A stretch of DNA of 39,317 nt from Chloroflexota bacterium (GTDB lineage Bacteria > Chloroflexota > Anaerolineae > CG2-30-64-16). The stretch covers positions 1 to 39,317 of the forward strand of contig JAKPQT010000169.1 in the NCBI GenBank assembly GCA_029555885.1, in the 5' to 3' direction. This document shows positions 1 to 8,994 of this stretch, piece after piece (positions within the stretch are counted from its first letter, which is position 1; every line of letters starts with the position of its first letter). The position numbers and the translations under genes are program-made. The notes under the pieces are model-generated. The model worked only from the letters and a program-made list of their open reading frames with translations. It was not told the origin of the DNA and did not search any database.

Positions 1-1031
1 TGCAGCGCACGCGGACGATCCGGGTCCAGGTCGCGCGTATGGGCCAGGTTCGCGGCCAGCAGTTGGCCGGGGACGATGCTCACCAGCGGCGATAACCATT
101 CGGGCACGCCGGCGGGCAACGCCAGCGGGATGCGCGCCAGACTGAGCGCGGCCTCATCATCGCTGATAACAATCAGCTCCGCCTGCCGCTCGCGCACGGT
201 GGACATGAACGCCTTGAGTTCGGGCAGCATCCGGCCCGATGGTGCGATGACGATGACCGGGAAGCCGCGCGAGACGAGCGCCAGCGGGCCATGCAGGAAA
301 TCCGCGCTGCTGTACGGCTCGACGACCGTGTAGGTCATCTCCTTGAGCTTCAGGGCCATCTCGAAAGCGGTGGCATAGTTGTAGCCGCGGCCGATCGTGA
401 CGCATGACTCCATATAGCGGTAGCGCTCTGCAACGAGGGCGATGTCCTCGTGCAGCGCCAGCACCTCCGCGACCTGCTCCGGCACGCGGCGCAGCGCATC
501 CAGCCGCTCTCCGCCAGCCAGCGCCACGCTCAACAGGGCAATCGCGGCCAGCTCCGCGGTGTAGGTCTTGGTCGCGGCCACGGCCAGCTCTTCCCCGGCG
601 TGCAGCCCGATGATGAATTCGGCAGCCTGACCCAGGTCCGACGCGGGGAAGTTGGTGAGCGCCGCGGTCAGCGCGCCCTGCCGGCGAGCTTCCGCCAGCA
701 CAGCCACGATATCGGGGCTCTTGCCGCTCTGGCTGATGCCCAGGACGAGCGCGTTGCCGAAGCGCGGGGGCGCTTCGTAGATGGTGTAGAGGCTCGGTGC
801 GGCGAGGCCGACCTGGAGGCGATTCGCGGCGCCGAGCAGGTATTGGGCATAGCGTGCCGCGTTGTCGCTCGTCCCGCGGGCCGCGATGATGACATGATCG
901 ACATTACGGCGGCGGATTTCCCCGGCCAGCGCCTCGGCCCCGGCGCGTTCCTTTGCCAGCACGCGAGCCAGCACCTCCGGCTGCTCGTGGATCTCCCGGT
1001 AGACGTGCGTTGTCTGTAAGTCCAGTGTCAT
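1..1031 (-). CDS. SIS-domain sugar-phosphate isomerase/deaminase (GlmS isomerase-like), 3' end cut by window
   Basis: The frame opens at ATG 1031 and stays open to the window edge, giving 343 residues. It contains two SIS (phosphosugar-binding) domains. Visible motifs are [16 protein letters not shown], the Ser-rich phosphate loop [21 protein letters not shown], and the GlmS-type block with ALKLKE followed by HGPLALV. That block holds the Lys, Glu and His used by the GlmS isomerase domain. The N-terminal glutaminase domain of GlmS is absent, so this is the isomerase half alone, as in AgaS/GlmS-like deaminases. It ends in [13 protein letters not shown], close to the usual GlmS C-terminus, so only a few residues are missing. 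It follows nagA by 134 bp on the same strand. I infer that it converts the glucosamine-6-P made by NagA to fructose-6-P and ammonia. Confidence 0.85.
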   Translation of the reverse strand, partial: MTLDLQTTHVYREIHEQPEVLARVLAKERAGAEALAGEIRRRNVDHVIIAARGTSDNAARYAQYLLGAANRLQVGLAAPSLYTIYEAPPRFGNALVLGISQSGKSPDIVAVLAEARRQGALTAALTNFPASDLGQAAEFIIGLHAGEELAVAATKTYTAELAAIALLSVALAGGERLDALRRVPEQVAEVLALHEDIALVAERYRYMESCVTIGRGYNYATAFEMALKLKEMTYTVVEPYSSADFLHGPLALVSRGFPVIVIAPSGRMLPELKAFMSTVRERQAELIVISDDEAALSLARIPLALPAGVPEWLSPLVSIVPGQLLAANLAHTRDLDPDRPRAL

Positions 1032-1165
1032 GGAATACATCTCCCTGCGAACCGGTCTTCTGGTTTTGCGAAACGTGGCATAGCCCCTCGTGGGCGTGCT
1101 GCACCTCTGGGTAGCGTCAGGACGGGCACAAGGCCCTACACTACGTTCGGCTGCTGTACCTTGAC

Positions 1166-2323
1166 TTATCGGCCGGCAGCGGCCTCGTAGACCACCTCGC
1201 CGCCCACGATGGTGCTGTGGACGTGCAAGTCAGGCGTCAGCAGCACCAGGTCGGACCGGCTTCCTGCCGCGACGCGTCCGCGTTCCTCCTCGAGGCCGAG
1301 CACGCGCGCCGCGGTTGTCGTCATGCCGCCCAGCGCCTCGTTCAGCGTGCAGCCGGTTAACTGAATCACGTTGCGCAGCGCCTGATCGAGCGACAGGATG
1401 CTGCCTGCCAGCGTACCGTCCGCCAGCCGCGCGCTCGTCTCGTCCACGTACACATCGTAGTCGCCGAGCAGGTGCTGGCCTGCGGGCATACCCAGCGCAG
1501 CCATCGCGTCGGTCACGAGGCTCATGCGCCGGCCCTCCAGCGCGCGCCAGACGATGCCGATGACGGACGGGTGCGTGTGGATGCCGTCCGCGATGAAACC
1601 GACGGTCACCCGCGGGTCGGCAAGGAGCGCGCCCGGCAGCCCCGGCTCGCGATGCGTGAGTGCGGGCATGGCGTTGAACAGGTGCGTACCGTAGCGAATG
1701 CCCGCGTCAAACCCCGCGATGGCCTCGTCGTAGGTCGCCATGCTGTGCCCCGCGCTGACGACCACCCCGCGCTCCGTCAGGCTGCGAATCACGTCGAGTG
1801 CGCCCGGCAGCTCCGGCGCGAGTGTGACGATCCGCACGCCCGTCTCCGGTGACCAGTCGCGCACCGCTTCGACGGTGGGCGACTGCAGGTAGTTGGGGTT
1901 GTGGGCGCCTTTCTTCTTGACATTCAGGAAAGGCCCTTCGACGTGCAGGCCCAGCGGCAGCGCCCCGCGGAAGTCCGCAGGAATGTCCAGGACGATCGCG
2001 CGCGCGGCCGCGACGGTCTCCAGCGGCGAGGTGATGATGGTCGGCAGGAACGCGGTCACCCCGTAGCGCGCATACTGCGCCGCGACGGTCCAAATCGAAG
2101 ACGGGTCGGCGGTGAAGTCGTGGCCGAACGCACCGTTGAATTGCAGGTCGATGAACCCCGGCGCAACGATCAATCCCTGCGCGTCGAACTGCGTTGCGCC
2201 CGCCGGGCAATCCACTTCAGACATCGGGCCGACGGCGACAATCTGCTCGCCGTCGATGAGTACCGCGCTGTCCGGGATGGTGACGGAGGGCGTGTACGTG
2301 GTGGCATGGTGTATGTAGAGCAT
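1166..2323 (-). CDS. nagA: N-acetylglucosamine-6-phosphate deacetylase
   Basis: 385-residue amidohydrolase-superfamily enzyme that removes acetate from GlcNAc-6-P to give GlcN-6-P in the cytoplasm. The NagA signature residues are all present: Glu129 in [10 protein letters not shown], His193 in [12 protein letters not shown], His214 in [14 protein letters not shown], and catalytic Asp272 in [10 protein letters not shown]. The length matches the family (about 380). The start at 2323 is chosen because the upstream kinase gene stops only 2 bp before it. The open frame continues further upstream, but that part overlaps the kinase gene and has no family similarity. It is the middle gene of a kinase-deacetylase-isomerase operon, so GlcNAc catabolism is the straightforward reading. 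Confidence 0.93.
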   Translation of the reverse strand: MLYIHHATTYTPSVTIPDSAVLIDGEQIVAVGPMSEVDCPAGATQFDAQGLIVAPGFIDLQFNGAFGHDFTADPSSIWTVAAQYARYGVTAFLPTIITSPLETVAAARAIVLDIPADFRGALPLGLHVEGPFLNVKKKGAHNPNYLQSPTVEAVRDWSPETGVRIVTLAPELPGALDVIRSLTERGVVVSAGHSMATYDEAIAGFDAGIRYGTHLFNAMPALTHREPGLPGALLADPRVTVGFIADGIHTHPSVIGIVWRALEGRRMSLVTDAMAALGMPAGQHLLGDYDVYVDETSARLADGTLAGSILSLDQALRNVIQLTGCTLNEALGGMTTTAARVLGLEEERGRVAAGSRSDLVLLTPDLHVHSTIVGGEVVYEAAAGR

Positions 2324-2325
2324 GG

Positions 2326-3735
2326 TTACTTGATCTCCGGCAGGCTCGCGGCCGCGATGGACTGTCCCACGCGGCGGCTCTTTTCGTCGGGCAGTTGCAG
2401 GTTGATGCGGCCGGCCAGCTCGGGGAACTCGGCGGCCAGGACAGCCTGTGCACCTTGGAGGATGATCTGCCCGCCCGAACCGGACGTGACCCGGCCCAAG
2501 ATCAGCACGTGGCTCAGGTCGTAGAAGTCGGCGTAATGGGCCAGCGCGTAGCCGAGATAGGAGCCGATGCTCTGCCAGATGGCGTGTGCGCCCGCGTGCC
2601 CGGCCTCCAGCCGCGCCTGCACGACCTTCAGCCGTTCCGCATCGGTGATGCCGCCCGGCAGGTCGATGCCCGCAGCCCCGGCCAGCCGGAAGACGCATTG
2701 CTGCGAGAAGTAGAGCGCGCCCACCCCCCGGTCGCCCGACCATTCGTCCACCGGGCCGTCCGGGTTATAGTCCACCGGCGCGAAGGCCAGCTCGTTCAGC
2801 CAGTCCGTGATGTTGCCCTGCGGCGTGACGTAGCCGACCGCCTGGCTGGAGCCCAGCGCGATGCCCAACACCGCGTTCTCTTCGAGCGACATGGACCCGG
2901 CCAGCGCGGTGACTTCGCCGTCGTTGACCACCTCGAAGGGCACGCCGAACTCGTCGCGGATGCGCAGGAACAGGCTGCGCACCGCGTCGAACCGCTCCGC
3001 GGGCACCCCGCGGAACAGCGACGCGACCATCGGGCGGTTGTCCACGATGACCCCAGCGGAGCTGCCACCGATGGCATCCACGCGCGGCAGTTTGGAGGCG
3101 GCAAGCCGGATAGCGTTGCGGACATGCTCGTAATGATACGCCGGGTCGCTCTGCTTGCGCGGCTCCCAGACGATTTCCTCGCTGAAAATCGCCTCGCCGT
3201 CCACCACGGCCGATACCTTCAGGTCGGACGCACCCAGGTCGAAGCCCACGCGGCAGCCTTCCAGGTGGCGGCCCAGCGCGCGTTCCAGCTCGTGCTCGGC
3301 CGGCACATCCTCCGCCGCGCATGGGACGACGGTGAACGGGTGCTGGTAAACCTGCTCGCCCATGAAGTGATAGTCAAAGTCGCGCGCGCCGCCGGCCGCG
3401 TAGACCGCCGCGATGTGCTGCCCGATGCTGCGCGGGCCGCCAACGTAGACCTTCCAGCCGCCGCGCTGCCAGAGCAGGAACTTAACCAGCCGCTCGACAT
3501 ACATCAGGTTGGCGGCTGCCTGGGGGTGACTTTCGCCATAGACGATAGTTTCGAAGCGGGACAATGCGCCGTTGACGCGCTCGACGCCGATGACCAGGGG
3601 CACGCCCTGGCCTGACGCAATAACTGCGTTGCGGAAGGCTCGATTTGCCAGCGAAGCAGGCCGGAAGCCGGGATCGAGGGCCGGAACAAGACGGGGCGGA
3701 ACCAGCGGAAAGGCTGATGCTGCAGGCGCCGACAT
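2326..3735 (-). CDS. ROK-family (ASKHA) sugar kinase, probable GlcNAc kinase
   Basis: 469 residues. The ASKHA phosphate-1 loop is VGFDLGASDLKVSAVVDGE (about 163-181), and a second acidic motif reads NDGEVTALAGS. Start 3735 (MSAPAAS) is preceded by GAGGTGG at good spacing; an upstream ATG at 3840 has a low-complexity, Arg-rich extension. Two oddities: about 160 residues precede the ATPase core without a recognisable helix-turn-helix, and the CxCGxxGCxE zinc motif of typical ROK kinases is missing. It ends 2 bp before nagA, so the two are almost certainly co-transcribed and translationally coupled. From context I infer phosphorylation of GlcNAc or a related amino sugar; the exact substrate cannot be read from the sequence. 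Confidence 0.8.
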   Translation of the reverse strand: MSAPAASAFPLVPPRLVPALDPGFRPASLANRAFRNAVIASGQGVPLVIGVERVNGALSRFETIVYGESHPQAAANLMYVERLVKFLLWQRGGWKVYVGGPRSIGQHIAAVYAAGGARDFDYHFMGEQVYQHPFTVVPCAAEDVPAEHELERALGRHLEGCRVGFDLGASDLKVSAVVDGEAIFSEEIVWEPRKQSDPAYHYEHVRNAIRLAASKLPRVDAIGGSSAGVIVDNRPMVASLFRGVPAERFDAVRSLFLRIRDEFGVPFEVVNDGEVTALAGSMSLEENAVLGIALGSSQAVGYVTPQGNITDWLNELAFAPVDYNPDGPVDEWSGDRGVGALYFSQQCVFRLAGAAGIDLPGGITDAERLKVVQARLEAGHAGAHAIWQSIGSYLGYALAHYADFYDLSHVLILGRVTSGSGGQIILQGAQAVLAAEFPELAGRINLQLPDEKSRRVGQSIAAASLPEIK

Positions 3736-3900
3736 GACCACCTCACGGAAGATGATACGACGACACGCACACGGTGTCACCGGTAAGGCTAATGATATAG
3801 CATTCCGGCGAACTCGTCCATTCGCGCGCCGGTTCGACATTTGAACGTTTTTGTGCTAACGTAAGCCCTGTCGTCATCCTCCTCACAACGGAACAATACA

Positions 3901-4956
3901 ATGACCTTCACACCCAACTATCACCATATGCTGGCGGTGCTGCGCAACGAGCGGCCCGCGCGTCTGCCCGTCTACGAACATATCATCAGTCCGCTCATCA
4001 TGGAGCGCATCTTGGGCGTCTCCTTTGCGGAAGCGGAGTCCGGCAAGGGTGCGGACCTGGACCACTTCTTCCATCATTACTGCCGCTTCTGGCAGGAGAT
4101 GACCTACGACACCGTCTCGTACGAGGTCTGCATCACGGAGGCGCTGCCCGGACCGGGCGCGATTCGCGGGGGCAAAGGCCAGCTCCAGACGCGCCAGGAC
4201 GTCGAACGTTATCCGTGGGATGAACTGCCGGCGCGCTACTGGACCATCGCCGCGCCGCGCTTTGACGCGCTTGGCCGTCACCTGCCGACGGGCATGAAGG
4301 CGCTCGGCGGGGTCGGCAACGGCGTGCTGGAAATCAGCGAGGACCTGGTCGGCTTCGAGTACCTGGCCTACATGCGCGCAGACGACCCGGAGCTGTTTGC
4401 TGATCTCTACCGTCGCATCGGTGACCTGATGGCGACCATCTGGCAGGAGTTCCTGCACCGCTACACCGATACGTTCGCCATCTGTCGCTTCGGCGACGAC
4501 CTGGGGTTCAAGACGAGCACACTCGTCTCGCCGCCTGTCATCCGCCAGCATATCATCCCGCAGTACCGCCGCGTCGTGGATATGGTGCGCCGGGCCAACC
4601 GTCCCTTCCTCTGGCACTCGTGCGGCAACATCTTCGGCGTAATGGATGACGTCATTGCGCTGGGCATCCATGCCAAGCACTCGAACGAAGACCAGATTGC
4701 GCCCTTCGAGACATGGATCGAGCGCTACGGCGACCGCATCGCACTGCTCGGCGGCATCGACGTGGATATCCTGTGTCGCGAGGACCCGGACGACATCTTC
4801 GAGCAGGTCAAGGAACGCGGGCTGAAATACCGGGCGCTGGCGCGCGGCTATGCGCTGGGTTCCGGCAACTCCATTCCGGACTACGTGCCCGTGGAGGGCT
4901 ACCTGGCGATGATCCGCGCAGCGCAGGCCATCCGCGCCGCAGAGGGGAACGCGTAG
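3901..4956 (+). CDS. URO-D-like family protein (MtaA/CmuA-type methyltransferase fold)
   Basis: 351 residues, resembling the uroporphyrinogen decarboxylase / cobalamin-dependent methyltransferase superfamily. The diagnostic block is FLWHSCGNIFGVMDD with His239 and Cys241, which in MtaA-type enzymes bind zinc. Later segments such as ALLGGIDVDILCREDPDDI and GYALGSGNSIPDYVPVEGY are also typical. It is not a haem-pathway HemE: it lacks a recognisable HemE N-terminus and is the first gene of a sugar operon, 165 bp from the divergent amino-sugar operon and directly abutting a PfkB kinase gene. Members in sugar loci are functionally uncharacterised. A role in handling methylated sugars or another small substrate is only a guess. 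Confidence 0.82.
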   Translation: MTFTPNYHHMLAVLRNERPARLPVYEHIISPLIMERILGVSFAEAESGKGADLDHFFHHYCRFWQEMTYDTVSYEVCITEALPGPGAIRGGKGQLQTRQDVERYPWDELPARYWTIAAPRFDALGRHLPTGMKALGGVGNGVLEISEDLVGFEYLAYMRADDPELFADLYRRIGDLMATIWQEFLHRYTDTFAICRFGDDLGFKTSTLVSPPVIRQHIIPQYRRVVDMVRRANRPFLWHSCGNIFGVMDDVIALGIHAKHSNEDQIAPFETWIERYGDRIALLGGIDVDILCREDPDDIFEQVKERGLKYRALARGYALGSGNSIPDYVPVEGYLAMIRAAQAIRAAEGNA

Positions 4957-6144
4957 ATGTCCGCACAACTCGATGCTGTCGTTGCGGGCCACCTGTGTCT
5001 CGACATAATCCCGGAGATTCCGCCGCAGCCCGCGGGCCTGGCGGGCCTGCTCGTGCCGGGCAAGCTCAACGCCATCGGCCCCGCGGTGCTCTCCACCGGC
5101 GGGCCGGTGTCGAACACCGGCGTCGTCCTGCACAAGCTTGGCGTGCGCACGCAGCTCATGGGCAAGGTGGGCGATGACCTGTTCGGCATGGCGATCCGTC
5201 GCGTCATTGACAGCCACGGCGCCGGGCTGGCCGACGGCATGATCGTGGACCCGGCGGCGACCTCATCATACACTGTTGTGGTCAACGTGCCCGGCGTGGA
5301 CCGCATGTTCCTGCACCACACCGGCGCCAACGACACCTTCACCGCGGATGACGTGCGCTACGACGTGGTGGCCCGCGCCCGGCTGTTTCACTTCGGCTAT
5401 CCGCCGCTGATGGCCCGCATGTACGGCGACGACGGCACCGAGGTCTCCGAGCTGTTCCGCCGCGCGAAGGCCACCGGCGCGACCACCTCGCTCGACATGG
5501 CGCTGCCCGACCCGGCCTCGCCCGCGGGCCGCGCGGACTGGCCGGCCATCATCCGCAAGGTGCTGCCCTACGTCGATGTGTTTCTGCCCAGCCTCGACGA
5601 GATGCTATACATGCTGCGCCGGCCCATGTACGAGCGGCTGCTGGCCGAGCACGGGGGCAACCTGCTCCCCGCGGCCACGCCGGCCCTGCTGGCCGACCTG
5701 ACGGGCGAGATGCTGGACCTGGGCGCAAAGATTGCCGGTCTCAAGCTGGGACATCGCGGGTTCTATCTGCGCACGGCGGACCGTGCTGCTCTCGCGTCAG
5801 CGGGCCGCGCCGCGCCCGCGAACCCTCACGCCTGGGCCAGCCGCCAGTTCTGGGCCCCCTGCTTCCGGGTCAACGTCGTCGGTACCACCGGCGCGGGCGA
5901 CTCGACCATCGCCGGCTTCCTGGCGGGCCTGCTGGCTGGCCTGTCGCCGGAGGAGACGCTGACCGCGGCGTCTGCGGTCGGCGCGTGCAACGTGGAGGCC
6001 GCGGACGCGCTTGGCGGCATCCGCCCGTGGGAGGAGACGCTCGGCCGTGTGGCCGCGGGCTGGCCCCGGCACACGCTGGAGGTGGACGTGCCGGGCTGGG
6101 AGTACGACAGCCGAACCGGCCTGTGGAGCGCCGCCGTGCGGTAG
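4957..6144 (+). CDS. PfkB-family carbohydrate kinase
   Basis: 395 residues. The start codon follows immediately after the stop of the preceding gene (TAG-ATG), so the two are translationally coupled. The PfkB N-terminal region has STGGPVSNTGVVLHKLG and GKVGDDLFG. The C-terminal signature is NVVGTTGAGDSTIAGFLAG, with catalytic-base Asp315 in GAGD. It is longer than typical ribokinases (about 310) because of an insertion around 205-290 and a tail after the last helix. It should phosphorylate a sugar or nucleoside in the cytoplasm. With a DUF4432 protein and a GH4 glycosidase downstream, a monosaccharide freed by the glycosidase is a plausible substrate. Confidence 0.88.
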   Translation: MSAQLDAVVAGHLCLDIIPEIPPQPAGLAGLLVPGKLNAIGPAVLSTGGPVSNTGVVLHKLGVRTQLMGKVGDDLFGMAIRRVIDSHGAGLADGMIVDPAATSSYTVVVNVPGVDRMFLHHTGANDTFTADDVRYDVVARARLFHFGYPPLMARMYGDDGTEVSELFRRAKATGATTSLDMALPDPASPAGRADWPAIIRKVLPYVDVFLPSLDEMLYMLRRPMYERLLAEHGGNLLPAATPALLADLTGEMLDLGAKIAGLKLGHRGFYLRTADRAALASAGRAAPANPHAWASRQFWAPCFRVNVVGTTGAGDSTIAGFLAGLLAGLSPEETLTAASAVGACNVEAADALGGIRPWEETLGRVAAGWPRHTLEVDVPGWEYDSRTGLWSAAVR

Positions 6145-6209
6145 CGCGCCAGGCCGCATCATTCCCAATCCGTAATTCCAAATTCATCATTCACCCGCCA
6201 GAGGTCATC

Positions 6210-7301
6210 ATGTCCTACGCACTACCCCGCAACCACGGCTGCCGCATCTCCGATGCCTGGACCTACCAGGGGATGGAGACGGTTATTCTCGAGAACGAGC
6301 TGCTGCGCGTGGTCGTCCTGGCCGGCAAGGGCAGCGATATCATCGAGTTCCGCTACAAGCCGCACGACCTCGACTTCATGCTGCAGATGCCCGCGGGTAC
6401 GCGCAACCCGAACCGCGGCGTGCTCTCTTCACCGACGTCCGGCACCTTCATCGACTACTACGGCGGCGGCTGGAACGACATCCTGCCCAACGGCGGCCCG
6501 TTCTCCACGTACCAGGGCGCGGAGTTCGGCCAGCACGGCGAGGTCAGCCTCATCCCGTGGGAGCACGCGATCGTCGAGGACTCACCGGAGCGCGTCGCCG
6601 TCCGCCTGTGGGTGCGGCCCATCCGCACGCCCTTCTTCGTCGAGAAGACCCTCAGCCTCACACCGGGCCGCGCGGTGCTCACCATCGACGAGCGCGTGGT
6701 CAACGAGGGCGGTCAGCCCATGCACCTGATGTGGGGCCAGCACATCGCGCTGGGCCGGCCCTTTCTGGATGAAGGAGCGGTGATCGACGTGCCTGCACGC
6801 GGCTTCATCGTCAACGACGTGATGGACAATTACGAGCCGCGGCGCTTCCAGGTCAACGCGCACGCCCGCTGGCCGCACGTACCTACGCCGGACGGCGCGA
6901 CCGTCGATGCCAGCCGCATCCCGGCAGTCGGAGAGCAGGCCGCGCAGGAGATGGCCTACATCACGGAATTGACCGATGGCTGGTATGCCGTGACCAACGC
7001 GGCCCGGCAGGTCGGCTTCGGCGTGCGGTTCGACCCCGCGCTGTTCCGTTATATCTGGTACTGGCAGCAGCTCGACGGCGCGGGCACCGGCTTTCCCTGG
7101 TGGGGCCGTCTGCACACCACCGCGCTGGAGCCGTGGACGAGCTATCCCACGGGCGGGCTGAGCGAGGCCATCGCGAACGGCAGCGCGGTCCGACTGGAGG
7201 CCGGGCAGGCGCTCCAGAGCCACTTCCTGGCCGTCGCATACGAGGGCGTGGAGCGCGTGGCCGGCATCACGCCGGAGGGCGAGGTGCTGCCGCGCGCGTA
7301 A
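6210..7301 (+). CDS. DUF4432 family protein (aldose 1-epimerase-like)
   Basis: 363 residues from ATG 6210, preceded by AGAGG. The open frame extends upstream to 5985 but there it only shadows the PfkB gene. The fold is galactose-mutarotase-like: near the N-terminus a KGSDIIEFRYKP strand, then SSPTSGTFIDYYGGGWNDILPNGG, and conserved MWGQHIALGRPF. DUF4432 proteins resemble aldose 1-epimerases and often sit in sugar catabolic operons. The reaction is probably anomer or epimer interconversion, but this is inferred from fold only. The 65-bp gap from the PfkB gene contains an ATTCCCAATCCGTAATTCC-like stretch resembling an intergenic repeat. Confidence 0.82.
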   Translation: MSYALPRNHGCRISDAWTYQGMETVILENELLRVVVLAGKGSDIIEFRYKPHDLDFMLQMPAGTRNPNRGVLSSPTSGTFIDYYGGGWNDILPNGGPFSTYQGAEFGQHGEVSLIPWEHAIVEDSPERVAVRLWVRPIRTPFFVEKTLSLTPGRAVLTIDERVVNEGGQPMHLMWGQHIALGRPFLDEGAVIDVPARGFIVNDVMDNYEPRRFQVNAHARWPHVPTPDGATVDASRIPAVGEQAAQEMAYITELTDGWYAVTNAARQVGFGVRFDPALFRYIWYWQQLDGAGTGFPWWGRLHTTALEPWTSYPTGGLSEAIANGSAVRLEAGQALQSHFLAVAYEGVERVAGITPEGEVLPRA

Positions 7302-7333
7302 GGGAAGAGTATCAGGGCGGTTTCATAGTGCGT

Positions 7334-7349
7334 CGGGTGAACCCACCCG
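7334..7349. terminator. Small hairpin after the DUF4432 gene
   Basis: CGGGTG-AACC-CACCCG forms a 6-bp stem with a 4-nt loop, 32 bp after the stop codon. There is no T-run after it, so a role as an intrinsic terminator is uncertain. Confidence 0.3.
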
Positions 7350-7361
7350 GCAACTGAAGTA

Positions 7362-7452
7362 GCGGCTACCGTTGCGAAGTCTGCCTTCGCAGACTGGAAA
7401 CTAACCGACGTAGGTCGGTTTTGCAGTGGTTGCGCAGCAACCCGGTAGCCGC
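7362..7452. repeat. Cloverleaf-like palindromic element
   Basis: A perfect 10-bp outer stem, GCGGCTACCG (7362-7371) with CGGTAGCCGC (7443-7452), encloses three smaller hairpins. These are 7379-7394 (GTCTGC/GCAGAC, or alternatively TGCGAAG/CTTCGCA at 7373-7391), 7403-7420 (AACCGAC-GTAG-GTCGGTT) and 7428-7442 (GGTTGC-GCA-GCAACC). The whole can fold as a four-way junction. It lies between the DUF4432 and GH4 genes and encodes no protein. It is not a tRNA: there is no anticodon arm geometry, T-loop or CCA end. A dispersed REP-like or MITE-like element is the best description. Confidence 0.7.
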
Positions 7453-7579
7453 AGTTTCAACTGCCAGGCAGAAGGCACGACTGCAACATGATTTCGCCCT
7501 GGAAAAAGTATGCGATTCTCTTGACATTCCCGCGCACACAGCGCAAAATTAACCGTCGTTTGGGCGCACAGGAGGCACG

Positions 7580-8965
7580 ATGACTAAGGTCGTGATCATC
7601 GGCGCGGGCAGCGCCAGTTTTGGCCTGGAGACGCTCTCCGCGCTGATGAACAGCGCGAAGCTGCGGGGCAGCCATCTCGCGCTCGTGGATCGCAACCCCG
7701 ATGCGCTCGACCTGATGGCGCGGCTGGCCGCGCGGCTCAACCGTGAGTGGGATGCGCAGATGCGCGTGACCGCGCACGCCGGCCACCTCGACGCGCTGCC
7801 CGGCGCGGACTTCGTCGTCTCCGCCATCGAAGTGCCCCCGCGCGAGCGGCTCTGGCAGCAGGACTGGGAGATTCCCCTCCGCTATGGCGTGCGCCAGCCG
7901 TATGCGGAGAACGGCGGGCCGGGCGGCTTCGCGCACGCCGCGCGCAACATCGGGCCGGTGCTGGAGATTGCGCACGCGATGGAGCAGGCCTGTCCCGACG
8001 CGTGGTTCATCAACTTCTCGAACCCCATGGTGCGTATCTGCGACGCCATCCACCGATACAGCAAGATCAAGGTCGTCGGCCTGTGCCACCAGATTTTCAC
8101 CGGCTATGGCATGGTGGGTTATGCGCTGGCCGATAAGCTGGGCATCGCAGTGCCGGCGGGCGTCATCAGCTCCCACGCCGACCCCGACCTGTGGCCGCGA
8201 TTGAAGCTGATCGTCCAGCAGGCGGTGGACAAGCTCGACCTCCAGGCTGCGGGCCTCAACCACTTCACCTGGATGCTGGACGTGCGCGACAGGCGGACCG
8301 GGGAGGACCTCTACCCGCTCTTTGCGGAGCAGTGGGCCCGCCTCGATCCCTCCTTTGAGCCGCTGACGCGGCGCGTGTATGCCGCGTTCGGCCGCTTCCC
8401 CATCCCGGGCGACGAGCACCTGTGCGAGTACCTGCCCTGGGTCAGCGATCCGGTCACGCGGCCGTGGGAGAAGTACGAGGTCAGCCTGTACGACTGGGAG
8501 CGCAACGACCGCCGCCGGCGGGAGGGCCACGCGCTGATCGGCCAGATGGCCGACGGGCTGGCGCCGGTGGACGCGCTGCGCGAGCGCGACGGCGAGGGCA
8601 CGCGCGATATCGTGGAGACAATTGCTGCTGCGGGACGGCACTACCATCTCGCAGTGAATCTGCCGAACGTCGGGCAGATCGGGAACCTTCCGGCCGGCGC
8701 CATCGTTGAAACACCGGCAGTCATCACCGGCGCGGGGATCAGTCCGGTGGCTGTCGGTGACATGCCGGAAGGTATCGCGGAGCTGCTGCGCCGCGAACTG
8801 GCCGTCGTGCGGTTGGCCGTGGATGCCGTGGTGCAGGGCGACCGCCAGCTCGCGCTGCAATGCCTGCTGCTCGACCCGGTCGTCACCGACCTGGATGTGG
8901 CGCAGCAGATTCTGGATGATTACCTGGACTGCTATCGCGATTACCTGCCGCAGTTCTGGCGCTGA
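7580..8965 (+). CDS. Glycoside hydrolase family 4 (NAD- and metal-dependent glycosidase)
   Basis: 461 residues from ATG 7580, with AGGAGG just upstream. The N-terminal Rossmann motif is VVIIGAGSASF (4-14). GH4 hallmarks follow: FINFSNPM (143-150), the metal-binding Cys169-His170 in VVGLCHQIFTGYG, and Asn227-His228 in GLNHFTW. Family members oxidise C3 of the sugar with NAD+ and eliminate the aglycone, acting on alpha-galactosides, alpha-glucosides, glucuronides or 6-phospho-glycosides. Which of these applies cannot be told here. The 278-bp gap from the upstream operon suggests its own promoter. It could release sugars for the PfkB kinase and epimerase-like protein upstream. Confidence 0.92.
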   Translation: MTKVVIIGAGSASFGLETLSALMNSAKLRGSHLALVDRNPDALDLMARLAARLNREWDAQMRVTAHAGHLDALPGADFVVSAIEVPPRERLWQQDWEIPLRYGVRQPYAENGGPGGFAHAARNIGPVLEIAHAMEQACPDAWFINFSNPMVRICDAIHRYSKIKVVGLCHQIFTGYGMVGYALADKLGIAVPAGVISSHADPDLWPRLKLIVQQAVDKLDLQAAGLNHFTWMLDVRDRRTGEDLYPLFAEQWARLDPSFEPLTRRVYAAFGRFPIPGDEHLCEYLPWVSDPVTRPWEKYEVSLYDWERNDRRRREGHALIGQMADGLAPVDALRERDGEGTRDIVETIAAAGRHYHLAVNLPNVGQIGNLPAGAIVETPAVITGAGISPVAVGDMPEGIAELLRRELAVVRLAVDAVVQGDRQLALQCLLLDPVVTDLDVAQQILDDYLDCYRDYLPQFWR

Positions 8966-8994
8966 TGTTGCTGGTTGCATGATAGGTGTATTGG

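Noticed and set aside
3883..5217. 444-codon open frame on the minus strand across the URO-D and PfkB genes
   Set aside because: It spans two real genes on the other strand and shows only GC-driven antisense composition.
7362..7452. Possible tRNA gene
   Set aside because: The fold is cloverleaf-like, but there is no T-loop GTTCRANNY, no proper anticodon arm and no acceptor/discriminator/CCA arrangement.
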